Source of the DNA: an uncultured Oscillospiraceae bacterium
GTDB taxonomy: Bacteria; Bacillota_A; Clostridia; Oscillospirales; Oscillospiraceae
Direction: 5' to 3'
Length of the DNA stretch: 9,399 nucleotides
NCBI GenBank assembly: GCA_900762245.1
Contig: CAAFFR010000190.1
Location: 1 to 9,399 of the forward strand
The notes beneath the pieces were generated by a model that was given only the letters and a program-made list of their open reading frames with translations, did no database searches and had not been told where the DNA came from. Of the stretch, positions 1 to 6,227 are shown in pieces (position 1 is the stretch's first letter; each line of letters opens with the position of its first letter). The position numbers were made by a program, and so were the translations under genes.

Positions 1-3
1 AAA

Positions 4-50
4 GCCCTCCCCTCTGGGGAGAGTGCCCCCGTAGGGGGTGGGAGAGGTGC
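4..50 (+). repeat. Two-hairpin repeat unit 1 (forward copy of inverted pair A)
   Basis: The unit holds two adjacent hairpins: CTCCCC (7-12) / GGGGAG (16-21) around a TCT loop, then CCCCC (26-30) / GGGGG (34-38) around GTA, ending in a purine-rich GGGAGAGG tail. The same architecture occurs at 97-146, 8182-8230 and 8252-8303. It lies downstream of spmB and holds no credible gene. The family assignment rests on comparing the four copies by eye; I know no formal name for it. Confidence 0.6.
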
Positions 51-96
51 GGCAGATTTGCGCCGATACTGCTGGCAGTCGGGCGAAATGGTATTG

Positions 97-146
97 CCCT
101 CTTCCGTCAGCCCTTTGGCCTGCCACCTTCCCCAAAGGGGAAGGCC
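97..146 (-). repeat. Two-hairpin repeat unit 2 (reverse copy of inverted pair A)
   Basis: Read on the minus strand this is the same design as unit 1: CCTTCCCC (126-133) pairs with GGGGAAGG (137-144) around AAA, followed by GGTGGCA, a second imperfect hairpin (AGCCC / GGCCT around TTT at 110-121) and TGACGGAAGAGGG. It begins four bases beyond the spmB stop, so it could also form the 3' end of the spmAB transcript. It lacks a U-run on that strand, so I do not call it a terminator. About 46 unexplained bases separate it from unit 1. Confidence 0.65.
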
Positions 147-149
147 TTT

Positions 150-659
150 TTAGAAAAACAATTTTACGGTCCAGCTGGCCATGGTGAAGCCCACCAGATC
201 TGCAAAGAGGGCGGCGGGGATGGTATAGCGGGTTTTCTGGATGCCTGCGGCACCGAAGTAGACGCTGATGGTGTAGAAGGTTGTCTCTGTGGAACCCAGC
301 ATTACGGCAGCGGTGCGGCCGATAAGGGAATCCACTCCGTATTCGGCCATCAGTTCGGCTCCTACAGCAAGAGCAGCGCTGCCGCTGATGGGACGGATAA
401 ATACCAGAAGGGCCGTTTCCGGAGGAATACCGAAGAGGGAGAACAGGGGCGCAAAGCAGCGGCTCAGGATTTCCGCGGCACCAGAGGCCCGGAGCATATG
501 GACAGCGGTCAGAAGGAAAACCAGAGCAGGGAGAATGGAAACCATCAGCTTCAAGCCGTCGGCGGCACCTTCCAGCATCAGCGCGTAGGCATTTTCCCGT
601 TTCCGTAAGGCCAGTGCGCTGGTGAAAAGCAAAATCAAAGGAACGATATAATCGGTCAA
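150..659 (-). CDS. spmB: Spore maturation protein B (SpmB)
   Basis: This is a 169-residue membrane protein of the nucleoside-recognition/gate superfamily. It acts with SpmA in spore core dehydration and spore heat resistance; the transported molecule is not established. Family motifs are RPISGS at residues 89-94 and GSTETTFYTISVYFG at 122-136, with hydrophobic segments at about 4-18, 36-54, 80-105 and 145-165. I chose a TTG start at 657-659. It overlaps the spmA stop (TTGA), has a GGGAGGG site about 10 bases upstream, and gives the usual family length. An ATG at 729-731 is possible but adds 24 non-hydrophobic residues that only re-read the spmA end in another frame. Translation is probably coupled to spmA. 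Function is confident; the exact start is less so. Confidence 0.9.
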   Translation of the reverse strand: MTDYIVPLILLFTSALALRKRENAYALMLEGAADGLKLMVSILPALVFLLTAVHMLRASGAAEILSRCFAPLFSLFGIPPETALLVFIRPISGSAALAVGAELMAEYGVDSLIGRTAAVMLGSTETTFYTISVYFGAAGIQKTRYTIPAALFADLVGFTMASWTVKLFF

Positions 660-1228
660 GCTTGCCAGACCCTCCCCAAAAGCACTGCCGCAGTCACCCC
701 AAGTCCCGCAGACAGAAGACTGGTGATCCAAACCGCCGGGAGAATATCAAAGGGAGCGGCGCAGCCAAGGCTTGACCGGATGGCTGCCACATTGGCGGGG
801 ATCAGCTGGATGGAGGCGGTATTCAGTACGATGAGCCTGCAAAGTTCATCGGAGGCGGTGTCATCTTTTCGCAATCGCCGGGCAGCACGGATGCCCATAG
901 GAGTGGCTGCGTTGCCAAGACCCAGAAAATTGGCGCAGATGTTGGCGCTCAGGTCTCCGGCGAGAAGCGCGTCTTCTTTGGTGGAGGGGAAAATTCTGTG
1001 GAGCAGGGGCTGCAGCAGGCGGGACAGGGCCTGCGTCAGTCCTACAGCTTCCATCAGTCTGCCAAGCCCTGTCCAAAGGCATACCGCTCCTGCCATGGAG
1101 ATGGCCAGTGTGATGCCTGCCTGGGCTCCCTGCAGAATCGCAGCCGCCAGTGCGCTCCCCCGCCCGGTGAGGGTAGCGCAGAGGATGCTGACGGCGGCAA
1201 TGCCGGTCCATATCCAGCTCATTACCAT
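656..1228 (-). CDS. spmA: Spore maturation protein A (SpmA)
   Basis: This 190-residue integral membrane protein is the partner of SpmB and the first gene of the pair. In Bacillus, spmA/spmB belong to a sigma-E-dependent operon with dacB; no dacB is visible here. The family signature NFLGLGNAATPMG is at residues 100-112, preceded by an N-terminal membrane segment (about 4-20) and another near 35-55, with LNTASIQLIPANV and a C-terminal hydrophobic stretch after it. The length is typical for the family. The start is the first of two nearby ATGs (1226-1228), with GGAGG at 1236-1240 seven bases upstream. It is divergent from abrB. A sequence resembling a sigma-E -10 element lies directly upstream (1250-1257). 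Confidence 0.93.
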   Translation of the reverse strand: MVMSWIWTGIAAVSILCATLTGRGSALAAAILQGAQAGITLAISMAGAVCLWTGLGRLMEAVGLTQALSRLLQPLLHRIFPSTKEDALLAGDLSANICANFLGLGNAATPMGIRAARRLRKDDTASDELCRLIVLNTASIQLIPANVAAIRSSLGCAAPFDILPAVWITSLLSAGLGVTAAVLLGRVWQA

Positions 1229-1249
1229 GCAAACGCCTCCTTTTGGTGT

Positions 1250-1257
1250 ACTGTATG
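1250..1257 (-). promoter_or_regulatory. Possible sigma-E-type -10 element for spmAB
   Basis: The minus strand reads CATACAGT, an exact fit to the published Bacillus sigma-E -10 pattern CATACAnT. It sits so that a transcript would start a few bases before the GGAGG site of spmA. The -35 is weak: the best candidate (CCATACC) is 17 bases away, longer than the usual 14-15. spmAB is sigma-E-controlled in Bacillus, which makes the site plausible but not proven. Confidence 0.4.
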
Positions 1258-1320
1258 CTTAAAAATCAGAAAAAGGTATGGATATTTTCAACAAAACCTG
1301 CATTTTTTCGCAAAAAGCAT

Positions 1321-1349
1321 TTGACACGAAGAAGGTTAGCTATTATAAT
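1321..1349 (+). promoter_or_regulatory. Sigma-A promoter of abrB
   Basis: A perfect TTGACA (1321-1326) and a perfect TATAAT (1344-1349) are separated by 17 bases. Transcription would start near 1356, giving a leader of roughly 47 bases with an AAGGGGG ribosome site at 1387-1393. This is the strongest housekeeping promoter in the window. Confidence 0.9.
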
Positions 1350-1402
1350 GATAAAAACATTAAGTCGATAAAGACGAAACATACATAAGGGGGCTGGGTG
1401 CA

Positions 1403-1645
1403 ATGAAGTCTACGGGAATTATCCGTAAGGTAGATGAGCTTGGCAGAATTGTTCTGCCCATTGAACTGCGCCGCACGCTGGACATCGCCGAGCGGGATGA
1501 ACTGGAAATCTACATGGAGAATGACCGTATCATCCTGCAAAAATTTGAGCCGGCCTGCGTCTTCTGCGGCTCATCCCGGAGTCTGATCTCTTACCGCAGA
1601 AAAAATGTCTGCAATGAGTGCGTAAGGAAGATGACAGAATATTAA
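1403..1645 (+). CDS. abrB: AbrB/Abh-type transition-state regulator with C-terminal Cys pairs
   Basis: This is an 80-residue DNA-binding protein. The N-terminal SpoVT-AbrB swapped-hairpin domain spans about residues 1-48, with the family pattern STGIIRKVDELGRIVLPIELRR at the start (K2 onward). Such proteins dimerise or tetramerise and repress post-exponential and sporulation genes. The C-terminal tail has C52-x2-C55 and C70-x2-C73, a likely metal-binding ribbon seen in clostridial AbrB relatives and absent from Bacillus subtilis AbrB. The ATG is 9 bases after AAGGGGG. The gene is monocistronic: strong promoter upstream, terminator directly after the stop. It is convergent with rsmI, as in Bacillus. 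It could equally be an Abh-like paralogue. Confidence 0.88.
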   Translation: MKSTGIIRKVDELGRIVLPIELRRTLDIAERDELEIYMENDRIILQKFEPACVFCGSSRSLISYRRKNVCNECVRKMTEY

Positions 1646-1680
1646 CAGAAAAATCCAGCCGAAACCGGCTGGATTTTTTC
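1646..1680. terminator. Bidirectional terminator between abrB and rsmI
   Basis: A 13-bp stem pairs AAAAATCCAGCCG (1649-1661) with CGGCTGGATTTTT (1666-1678) around the loop AAAC. It is followed by a T-run on the plus strand and, because the stem starts with an A-run, also on the minus strand. It begins just after the abrB stop and ends two bases before the rsmI stop, so it serves both convergent genes. Confidence 0.92.
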
Positions 1681-2517
1681 TTATTCTTCTATCGTCAGTG
1701 CGATATCGTAGACCACATTCTTCGGCAGATCCAGTTCCTTGGCGGTCTGCTTGACAGCGTCCTTACGGCTGAGACCCTCTGCGATGAGCTGAGCAACCCG
1801 GGCGGCGGCGTCAGTTTCGGAGGCGGTTTCCTTCACCTGAGCGGGGGCACCGGCGACCACCAGAACAAATTCACCCTTGGGAGGATTTTCGGTGTATTTT
1901 GTCACGGCTTCGCCCAGAGTGGTGCGGACGACTTCCTCGTGAAGCTTGGTCAGTTCCCGGCAGAGGCTGATGGGACGGTCTTCTCCGAAGGCTTCCGCCA
2001 GGTCCTCTAAGGTGGACAGGAGCTTGTGGGGGGCTTCGTAGAAGATCATGGTCCGGGTTTCCGTTTTCAGGGATTCCAGATGCTCCTTCCGGCTCTTTTT
2101 TGCGGTGGACAGGAAGCCCTCGAAGCAGAAGCGACCGGTTGCCTGACCGGAAATGCTCAGGGCGGTGATGGCGGCGCAGGGGCCGGGAATGGCGCAGACG
2201 GTGATGCCTGCGGCGGCGCACTGCTTGACCAGATCCTCGCCGGGATCGGAAATGGCGGGGCTGCCGGCATCGGATACCAGCGCGCAGGTTTCTCCGGCAA
2301 GGATACGCTCTACAATTTTATCGCCCTTGAAGGCCTTGTTGTGCTCGTAGTAGCTGACAAGGCTTTTTTTGATGCCCAGATGGTTTAATAGCTTCAGGGA
2401 AACACGGGTATCCTCGGCAGCAATGAAGTCTGCCTGCTCCAGCGTTTCCCGGCAGCGGGTGGAGATATCCCCCAGATTGCCAATGGGGGTGGGGACGAGA
2501 TATAACATTCCGGCCAT
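1681..2517 (-). CDS. rsmI: 16S rRNA (cytidine(1402)-2'-O)-methyltransferase RsmI
   Basis: This 278-residue SAM-dependent methylase adds the 2'-O-methyl group of C1402 in the ribosomal decoding centre. It belongs to the tetrapyrrole-methylase fold (YraL/YabC family), and the length is normal. Visible motifs are VPTPIGNLGDIS (residues 8-19), EDTR (35-38), SDAGSPAISDPG (82-93), IPGP (111-114) and, further on, FYEAPHKL and CRELTKLHEE. The ATG at 2515-2517 has an AAGGAGG site (2524-2530) seven bases upstream. It lies 27 bases after the stop of the TrmN6-like gene, so the two are probably co-transcribed. Its functional partner at C1402, rsmH, lies about 4 kb away in the dcw cluster. Confidence 0.96.
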   Translation of the reverse strand: MAGMLYLVPTPIGNLGDISTRCRETLEQADFIAAEDTRVSLKLLNHLGIKKSLVSYYEHNKAFKGDKIVERILAGETCALVSDAGSPAISDPGEDLVKQCAAAGITVCAIPGPCAAITALSISGQATGRFCFEGFLSTAKKSRKEHLESLKTETRTMIFYEAPHKLLSTLEDLAEAFGEDRPISLCRELTKLHEEVVRTTLGEAVTKYTENPPKGEFVLVVAGAPAQVKETASETDAAARVAQLIAEGLSRKDAVKQTAKELDLPKNVVYDIALTIEE

Positions 2518-2544
2518 GGTTAGCCTCCTTGTGATGGTTGATAT

Positions 2545-3234
2545 TCAAATATGATAAATTTTGCGATATGCATCTGTGGGGGTGCCGTCGCTGTTATGGA
2601 GGGTCAGTTCTTCCCAGCTCAGCCCCGGTTTGCCGCCTTTGCGGAATTGGAGGAGGATCAGATTCACGGGAGTGCCTGTCTTGTGGCGGACCAGACACAG
2701 CCGCTTGGCTTCCAGAGAGAACCGGGCGGCGGTGGCGATCAATTCTGCCAGCCGCTCCGGCTTGTGGACCAGATAGAAGTCTCCACCGAATTTCAAGGCC
2801 CATGCTGCGGCGCGAAACAGATCTTCCGAAGTACAGCTGAGCTCCTGACGGGCCAGAGGCAGGGTCTGGCTGGCAGCGCCGGCGGAAAAATAGGGGGGAT
2901 TGGAGATGCAGCAGGAAAAACTGCCCGGCGAAAACCTTTCAGATACCGACCGCAGGTCAGCACATATACTGTTCATACGGGCTTCCAGTGTGTTTGTCCG
3001 GATATTTTCCATGGCGGCAAGGTGAGCGCGTTCCGTCAGCTCAATGCCGGTAACACGGCAGACGGGGTCCTGGCTGCACAGCAGCAGGCCCAGGGTGCCG
3101 CAGCCGGAGCCAAGGTCCAGCACGCTGGCATTTTTGGGAAGCCGGGCAAAATGAGCAAGCACCATGGAGTCGGTGCTTAAAGGAAAGGCACCCTCGCACA
3201 ATGAGAGGGTATAGCCGTTGGGGAGTTGTTCCAT
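2545..3234 (-). CDS. tRNA1(Val) A37 N6-methyltransferase-like protein (TrmN6/YabB family)
   Basis: This is a 229-residue class I SAM-dependent methyltransferase. SAM-binding motif I is DLGSGCG (residues 40-46), an acidic residue follows at motif II (GIEL, 63-66), and the catalytic NPPYF is at 112-116, the signature of N6-adenine and related methylases. The N-terminal FPLSTDSMVLAHF (17-29) is typical of the TrmN6/YfiC group. I prefer the ATG at 3232-3234: GGAGG (3241-3245) is six bases upstream and homologues start near this point. A longer frame to 3354 would translate leader hairpin sequence. It precedes rsmI, as yabB precedes yabC in Bacillus, but no yazA-type GIY-YIG gene lies between them here. 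The exact substrate is inferred from family only. Confidence 0.88.
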   Translation of the reverse strand: MEQLPNGYTLSLCEGAFPLSTDSMVLAHFARLPKNASVLDLGSGCGTLGLLLCSQDPVCRVTGIELTERAHLAAMENIRTNTLEARMNSICADLRSVSERFSPGSFSCCISNPPYFSAGAASQTLPLARQELSCTSEDLFRAAAWALKFGGDFYLVHKPERLAELIATAARFSLEAKRLCLVRHKTGTPVNLILLQFRKGGKPGLSWEELTLHNSDGTPTDAYRKIYHI

Positions 3235-3287
3235 AGAGGACCTCCGGGGAGCGTATATGGGGGTGCATTGGGCGATTACAGGATTAC

Positions 3288-3306
3288 GGGCGACCAATGG
3301 CCGCCC
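3288..3306. repeat. GC-rich inverted repeat in the leader of the TrmN6-like gene
   Basis: GGGCGACC pairs with GGCCGCCC around AAT with one A/C mismatch, forming a stem of up to 8 bp. It lies near the 5' end of the predicted leader, about 55 bases before the ATG, with a C-rich/G-rich surround. It resembles GC-rich dispersed repeats common in this type of genome. A regulatory role is not shown. Confidence 0.55.
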
Positions 3307-3316
3307 CCCTATAGAT

Positions 3317-3345
3317 ATTATACAATAAAAAATCGGCCTGTGCAA
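3317..3345 (-). promoter_or_regulatory. Probable promoter of the trmN6-like/rsmI operon
   Basis: On the minus strand TATAAT (3317-3322) lies 17 bases after TTGCAC (3340-3345), a 3-of-6 match to the -35 consensus. The -35 falls inside the stem of the ferredoxin terminator. Transcription would start near 3310, giving a leader of about 75 bases. Confidence 0.55.
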
Positions 3346-3359
3346 GATTTGCACAGGCC
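3327..3359 (-). terminator. Rho-independent terminator of the ferredoxin gene
   Basis: On the minus strand a 10-bp stem (GGCCTGTGCA / TGCACAGGCC, 3335-3359) with a 5-base loop is followed by GA and six T residues (3327-3332). It starts 23 bases after the ferredoxin stop. Confidence 0.9.
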
Positions 3360-3382
3360 AATTACGGGCTTATGAAGAAAAA

Positions 3383-3553
3383 TTAGCCTTCCTCGATAGC
3401 CTCGACGGGGCACTGATCAGCGCAGGAACCGCAGGAAACGCAGACATCAGCGTCGATAACGTACTTGCCATCGCCTTCGGAAATAGCTTCAACGGGGCAC
3501 TGGTCGGCGCAGGAGCCGCAGGAGACACAAGCGTCAGTAATGATGTAAGCCAT
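3383..3553 (-). CDS. 2[4Fe-4S] ferredoxin (bacterial 8Fe type)
   Basis: This small 56-residue cytoplasmic electron carrier is typical of clostridial ferredoxins, which serve enzymes such as pyruvate:ferredoxin oxidoreductase and hydrogenase. It contains two CxxCxxCxxxCP cluster motifs: C9, C12, C15, C19-P20 and C38, C41, C44, C48-P49. Each set supplies three ligands to one cluster and the last Cys to the other. A 16-residue block, CVSCGSCADQCPVEAI, is repeated exactly at 9-24 and 38-53. The ATG at 3551-3553 follows GGAGG (3561-3565) by seven bases. The gene has its own promoter and terminator and is divergent from clpC. The overlapping antiphase frame at 3370-3567 is a shadow. Confidence 0.97.
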   Translation of the reverse strand: MAYIITDACVSCGSCADQCPVEAISEGDGKYVIDADVCVSCGSCADQCPVEAIEEG

Positions 3554-3588
3554 GATTTTACCTCCATAATATTTCTTGTTTGGGTTTC

Positions 3589-3604
3589 ACGTTATGTTTA
3601 ACGT
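3589..3604. promoter_or_regulatory. Inverted repeat at the ferredoxin transcription start (possible operator)
   Basis: ACGTTA and TAACGT form a 6-bp inverted repeat around TGTT, placed at the predicted start of the ferredoxin transcript, directly downstream of its -10. A regulator-binding site is possible, but I recognise no specific family. Confidence 0.3.
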
Positions 3605-3610
3605 AAGACC

Positions 3611-3638
3611 ATTGTAGCATGGATTTCAGAAATTGCAA
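3611..3638 (-). promoter_or_regulatory. Probable promoter of the ferredoxin gene
   Basis: On the minus strand TTGCAA (3633-3638) and TACAAT (3611-3616) are separated by 16 bases, in an AT-rich setting. The transcript would start near 3604, about 50 bases before the ATG. Confidence 0.6.
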
Positions 3639-3743
3639 TTCTTTTTTCAAAATTTTCAGGAATATTTTCTACCATCCGTGGCGATGATTTACTGGAAAGA
3701 GAATACTTTTTAAGTTACCTTTGGCTAACTAAGGAGGAGAAAG

Positions 3744-6071
3744 ATGCGATATCACATGCTCACCTCAGACCTGCTGCAGCGCTCAGCCAGAAAAGCCCGG
3801 AGCCTTGGCCACAGCTATGTAGGCTCGGCGCACTTGCTGCTGGTTCTGTCCCGGGAACCCGGCGGCCCGGGACAGGTGCTGCGGCAGCTGGGGGTGGACC
3901 CGGAATTAACGGAGGCCATGGCTCAGCTTTTATACGGTGCCGGCACCCCGGACCTGCCTCTGCCTCAGGGTCTGACGGAAGAGGTCCGGGCTATTTTGCG
4001 CAGTGCTGCCAGAGAGGCAAAGCAGCAGAACAGCCGGGAAATCCAGCCCCATCACCTGCTGATGGCCATGGCCCGGCGGGAACATTCAGCGGCGGGAGAA
4101 CTGCTGAAATTAAACGGTGTCAGCGCGGATGCGCTGTTTACCTATACGGTGGATTATCAGCGCTGGGAGCAGCAGGTGCATCCCAAGGGAAAAAAGGAGG
4201 CGGTCACAACGAGACTTCTGGAACAGTTCAGCGAAGACCTGATTGCCAAGGCATCCAATATGGAGCCGGTGATCGGGCGGGAAAAGGAAATCGATACGGT
4301 CATCGGCATTCTGTGCCGGAAAAATAAGAACAATCCCGCTTTGGTGGGGGAACCCGGCGTGGGGAAAACGGCCATTGCCGAGGGGCTGGCCCAGCGGATG
4401 GCCATGGGAAATGTGCCGCCCCAGCTGAAGGAAAAGCGGCTGGTGAGCCTGAACATGGCAAGCCTTGTGGCGGGAACCAAATACCGGGGCGAATTTGAAG
4501 AACGGCTCCGGGATGTGCTGTCGGAGATCCGCCGCAGCGGCGATGTGATCCTGTTTGTGGATGAGATGCACACCATCGTGGGCGCCGGTGCGGCCGAGGG
4601 TGCCATCGATGCAGCCAATATCTTCAAGCCTGCGCTGGGCCGGGGAGAGCTGCAGATGCTGGGGGCTACCACCCGGGAGGAGTACCGCAAATATATCGAA
4701 AAGGATGCGGCCCTGGAACGGCGGTTCCGTCCGGTTGCAGTGGAGGAACCCACGGAGGAGGCGACATTGGCCATTCTCCGGGCGCTGAAGCCGGGGCTGG
4801 AGCGGCACCACCATCTGCGGATCACCGAGGAAGCGGTGAAGGAGGCAGTTCGGCTGTCGGTGCGCTACCTGCCGGACCTGTATCTGCCGGATAAGGCCAT
4901 CGATTTGCTGGATGAAGGGGCGGCCCGGGCCAGAATGGAGGATATCCATGTCACCCGGGGCGGTGCCGCCCGGAAGGAGCTGGAGCAGGAATTGCAGGGG
5001 GCTGTCCGGGAGCGGAAATTTGAAAAGGCGGCAGAACTGCGGGACAAAATGCAGACTCTCAGCAAGCCTGCAGAGGGCAGCCGCCGCAGCCGCAGTGTCA
5101 GCGGCGGGGATATTGCCAATGTGGTATCTGCCCGCACAGGAATCCCGGTGGGCCGTTTGACGGCAGGGGAGCGGGAACGGCTGCTGAATCTGGAAGGGCT
5201 GCTGTCTTCTCAGGTGATGGGACAGGAGAAGGCGGTGGAGGCAGCGGCAGAGGCGGTGCGCCGGGGTTACTCCGGCATCCGGGATCAGAACCGGCCCATT
5301 GCCTGCCTGCTGTTTACCGGTCCCACCGGAGTGGGGAAAACAGAGCTGTGCCGGGCACTGGCCCAGGAGGTTTACGGCAGCCGGGATGCCATGGTGCGGC
5401 TGGATATGACGGAATTTATGGAAAAGCAGTCTGTGGCCCGGCTCATTGGTGCCCCTCCCGGTTATATCGGCTATGAGGAGGGCGGCAAGCTGACGGAGGC
5501 AGTGCGGCGGCGGCCTTACTGTCTGGTGCTGATGGATGAACTGGAAAAGGCCCACCCGGATGTGCTGGGCATCCTGCTGCAGATCATGGAGGAGGGGGTG
5601 CTGACGGATTCCACGGGAAGACGGGTCAGCTTCAAAAATACCATCGTGGTCATGACCTCCAACGTGGGAGGTCAGCTGAAGGGCGAGGGGCTGGGCTTCT
5701 GCGCTGCCGGAAAGGATGCGGAAATGGGGCAGGCCCTGCGCAGTGCCTTTTCCCCGGAATTTCTGGGGCGCATCGACCAGATCATATCCTTTGCACCGCT
5801 GAAAGAAGGGGCCATGGAGGCCATTGCCTGGAAATACCTGCGGCAGCTTCAGGAGCGCACTGCCCTCATCGGCACCCAGCTGCAAATTCCCAACGAGGCG
5901 GCAGCCTTCCTGTTGGGCAAATGTCCCGGCAAGGATGGGGCACGGCAGCTGCGGCGGCTGGTGCAGACAGAAGTAGAGGGCCCTCTTGCCAGCTTCCTGC
6001 TGCGCTGCTCCCGGAAGCCGGGGAAGGTAAAGCTGCGGCTGGAAGAGGGAAATATTTCTTTTTGTTCGTAA
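3744..6071 (+). CDS. clpC: ClpC-type AAA+ unfoldase (ATP-dependent Clp protease ATP-binding subunit)
   Basis: This 775-residue Hsp100 protein is slightly shorter than the ~810 of Bacillus ClpC. It unfolds substrates and threads them into ClpP. In order it has two N-terminal Clp repeats (about 1-65 and 78-140, with [14 protein letters not shown]), first ATPase domain with Walker A GEPGVGKT (202-209) and Walker B D273-E274, a UVR-like coiled segment (410-439), second ATPase domain with Walker A GPTGVGKT (526-533) and Walker B D598-E599, and pore loop [12 protein letters not shown] at 650-652 sits where ClpC has its ClpP-docking tripeptide; ClpB lacks this and has a longer middle domain instead. 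The start follows AAGGAGG (3731-3737) by six bases. No ctsR, mcsA or mcsB flank it and I see no CtsR or CIRCE operator or convincing promoter. Confidence 0.88.
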   Translation: MRYHMLTSDLLQRSARKARSLGHSYVGSAHLLLVLSREPGGPGQVLRQLGVDPELTEAMAQLLYGAGTPDLPLPQGLTEEVRAILRSAAREAKQQNSREIQPHHLLMAMARREHSAAGELLKLNGVSADALFTYTVDYQRWEQQVHPKGKKEAVTTRLLEQFSEDLIAKASNMEPVIGREKEIDTVIGILCRKNKNNPALVGEPGVGKTAIAEGLAQRMAMGNVPPQLKEKRLVSLNMASLVAGTKYRGEFEERLRDVLSEIRRSGDVILFVDEMHTIVGAGAAEGAIDAANIFKPALGRGELQMLGATTREEYRKYIEKDAALERRFRPVAVEEPTEEATLAILRALKPGLERHHHLRITEEAVKEAVRLSVRYLPDLYLPDKAIDLLDEGAARARMEDIHVTRGGAARKELEQELQGAVRERKFEKAAELRDKMQTLSKPAEGSRRSRSVSGGDIANVVSARTGIPVGRLTAGERERLLNLEGLLSSQVMGQEKAVEAAAEAVRRGYSGIRDQNRPIACLLFTGPTGVGKTELCRALAQEVYGSRDAMVRLDMTEFMEKQSVARLIGAPPGYIGYEEGGKLTEAVRRRPYCLVLMDELEKAHPDVLGILLQIMEEGVLTDSTGRRVSFKNTIVVMTSNVGGQLKGEGLGFCAAGKDAEMGQALRSAFSPEFLGRIDQIISFAPLKEGAMEAIAWKYLRQLQERTALIGTQLQIPNEAAAFLLGKCPGKDGARQLRRLVQTEVEGPLASFLLRCSRKPGKVKLRLEEGNISFCS

Positions 6072-6078
6072 AAACTAT

Positions 6079-6092
6079 AGAACAGGTGTTCG
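6079..6092. promoter_or_regulatory. LexA/DinR-like box between clpC and mraZ
   Basis: AGAACAGGTGTTCG matches the Bacillus LexA consensus CGAACRNRYGTTYG at all positions but the first. It lies just after the clpC stop and about 50 bases upstream of the mraZ -35. It overlaps a weak hairpin (CAGGT / ACCTG followed by GTTTT), so a role in ending clpC transcription is an alternative. Confidence 0.4.
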
Positions 6093-6140
6093 AAAACCTG
6101 GTTTTCCCTGCATAAAAATACGGAAATCCTCAGAAAAAGA

Positions 6141-6169
6141 TTGATTTTTTTATGGAATGGTAGTATACT
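6141..6169 (+). promoter_or_regulatory. Promoter of mraZ and the dcw cluster
   Basis: TTGATT (6141-6146) and TATACT (6164-6169) are separated by exactly 17 bases. The predicted start is near 6176, giving a leader of about 50 bases that contains the MraZ-like repeats. Confidence 0.75.
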
Positions 6170-6176
6170 GTCTATA

Positions 6177-6213
6177 CTTGGAGCAAAATGGTAGTAAAGT
6201 GGAGTAAAAGGGA
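6177..6213 (+). promoter_or_regulatory. Putative MraZ operator: tandem TGG-type repeats
   Basis: Four short direct repeats with roughly one-turn spacing follow the -10: TTGGAGCAAA, ATGGTAGTAAA, GTGGAGTAAA and AGGGAACGG. The core TGG begins at 6179, 6189 and 6200, and a diverged GGG begins at 6210. Known MraZ proteins bind tandem GTGG/TGGG-type repeats of about this period in front of their own gene. The position, at the transcription start, fits autorepression. Assignment rests on pattern and context. Confidence 0.7.
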
Positions 6214-6227
6214 ACGGAGGTGAGGAC

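Noticed and set aside
660..731. Longer spmB start at the ATG at 729-731
   Set aside because: The extra 24 residues re-read the end of spmA in another frame and exceed the family's usual N-terminus; a TTG with a G-rich ribosome site gives the normal length.
1356..1386. A Spo0A box in the abrB leader (AAGTCGATAAAGACGAAAC region)
   Set aside because: The GTCGA and GACGAA pieces only partly resemble TGTCGAA and its complement; no site fits well enough.
2551..3180. A 209-codon plus-strand frame opposite the TrmN6-like gene
   Set aside because: The minus-strand protein carries the SAM-binding and NPPY motifs; the plus-strand frame shows nothing recognisable.
3235..3354. N-terminal extension of the TrmN6-like protein to 3354
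   Set aside because: It would cover the promoter, a leader hairpin and part of the ferredoxin terminator; the ATG at 3234 has a proper GGAGG site.
3670..3730. A housekeeping promoter for clpC
   Set aside because: The best pair (TTTACT at 3688-3693 with TAAGTT at 3711-3716) matches the consensus too poorly to call.
4110..5885. A 591-codon open frame on the minus strand opposite clpC
   Set aside because: It is antisense to a clearly functional clpC, has no recognisable domain, and its His/Gln/Pro-rich composition is that of a reverse-phase shadow of GC-rich coding DNA.
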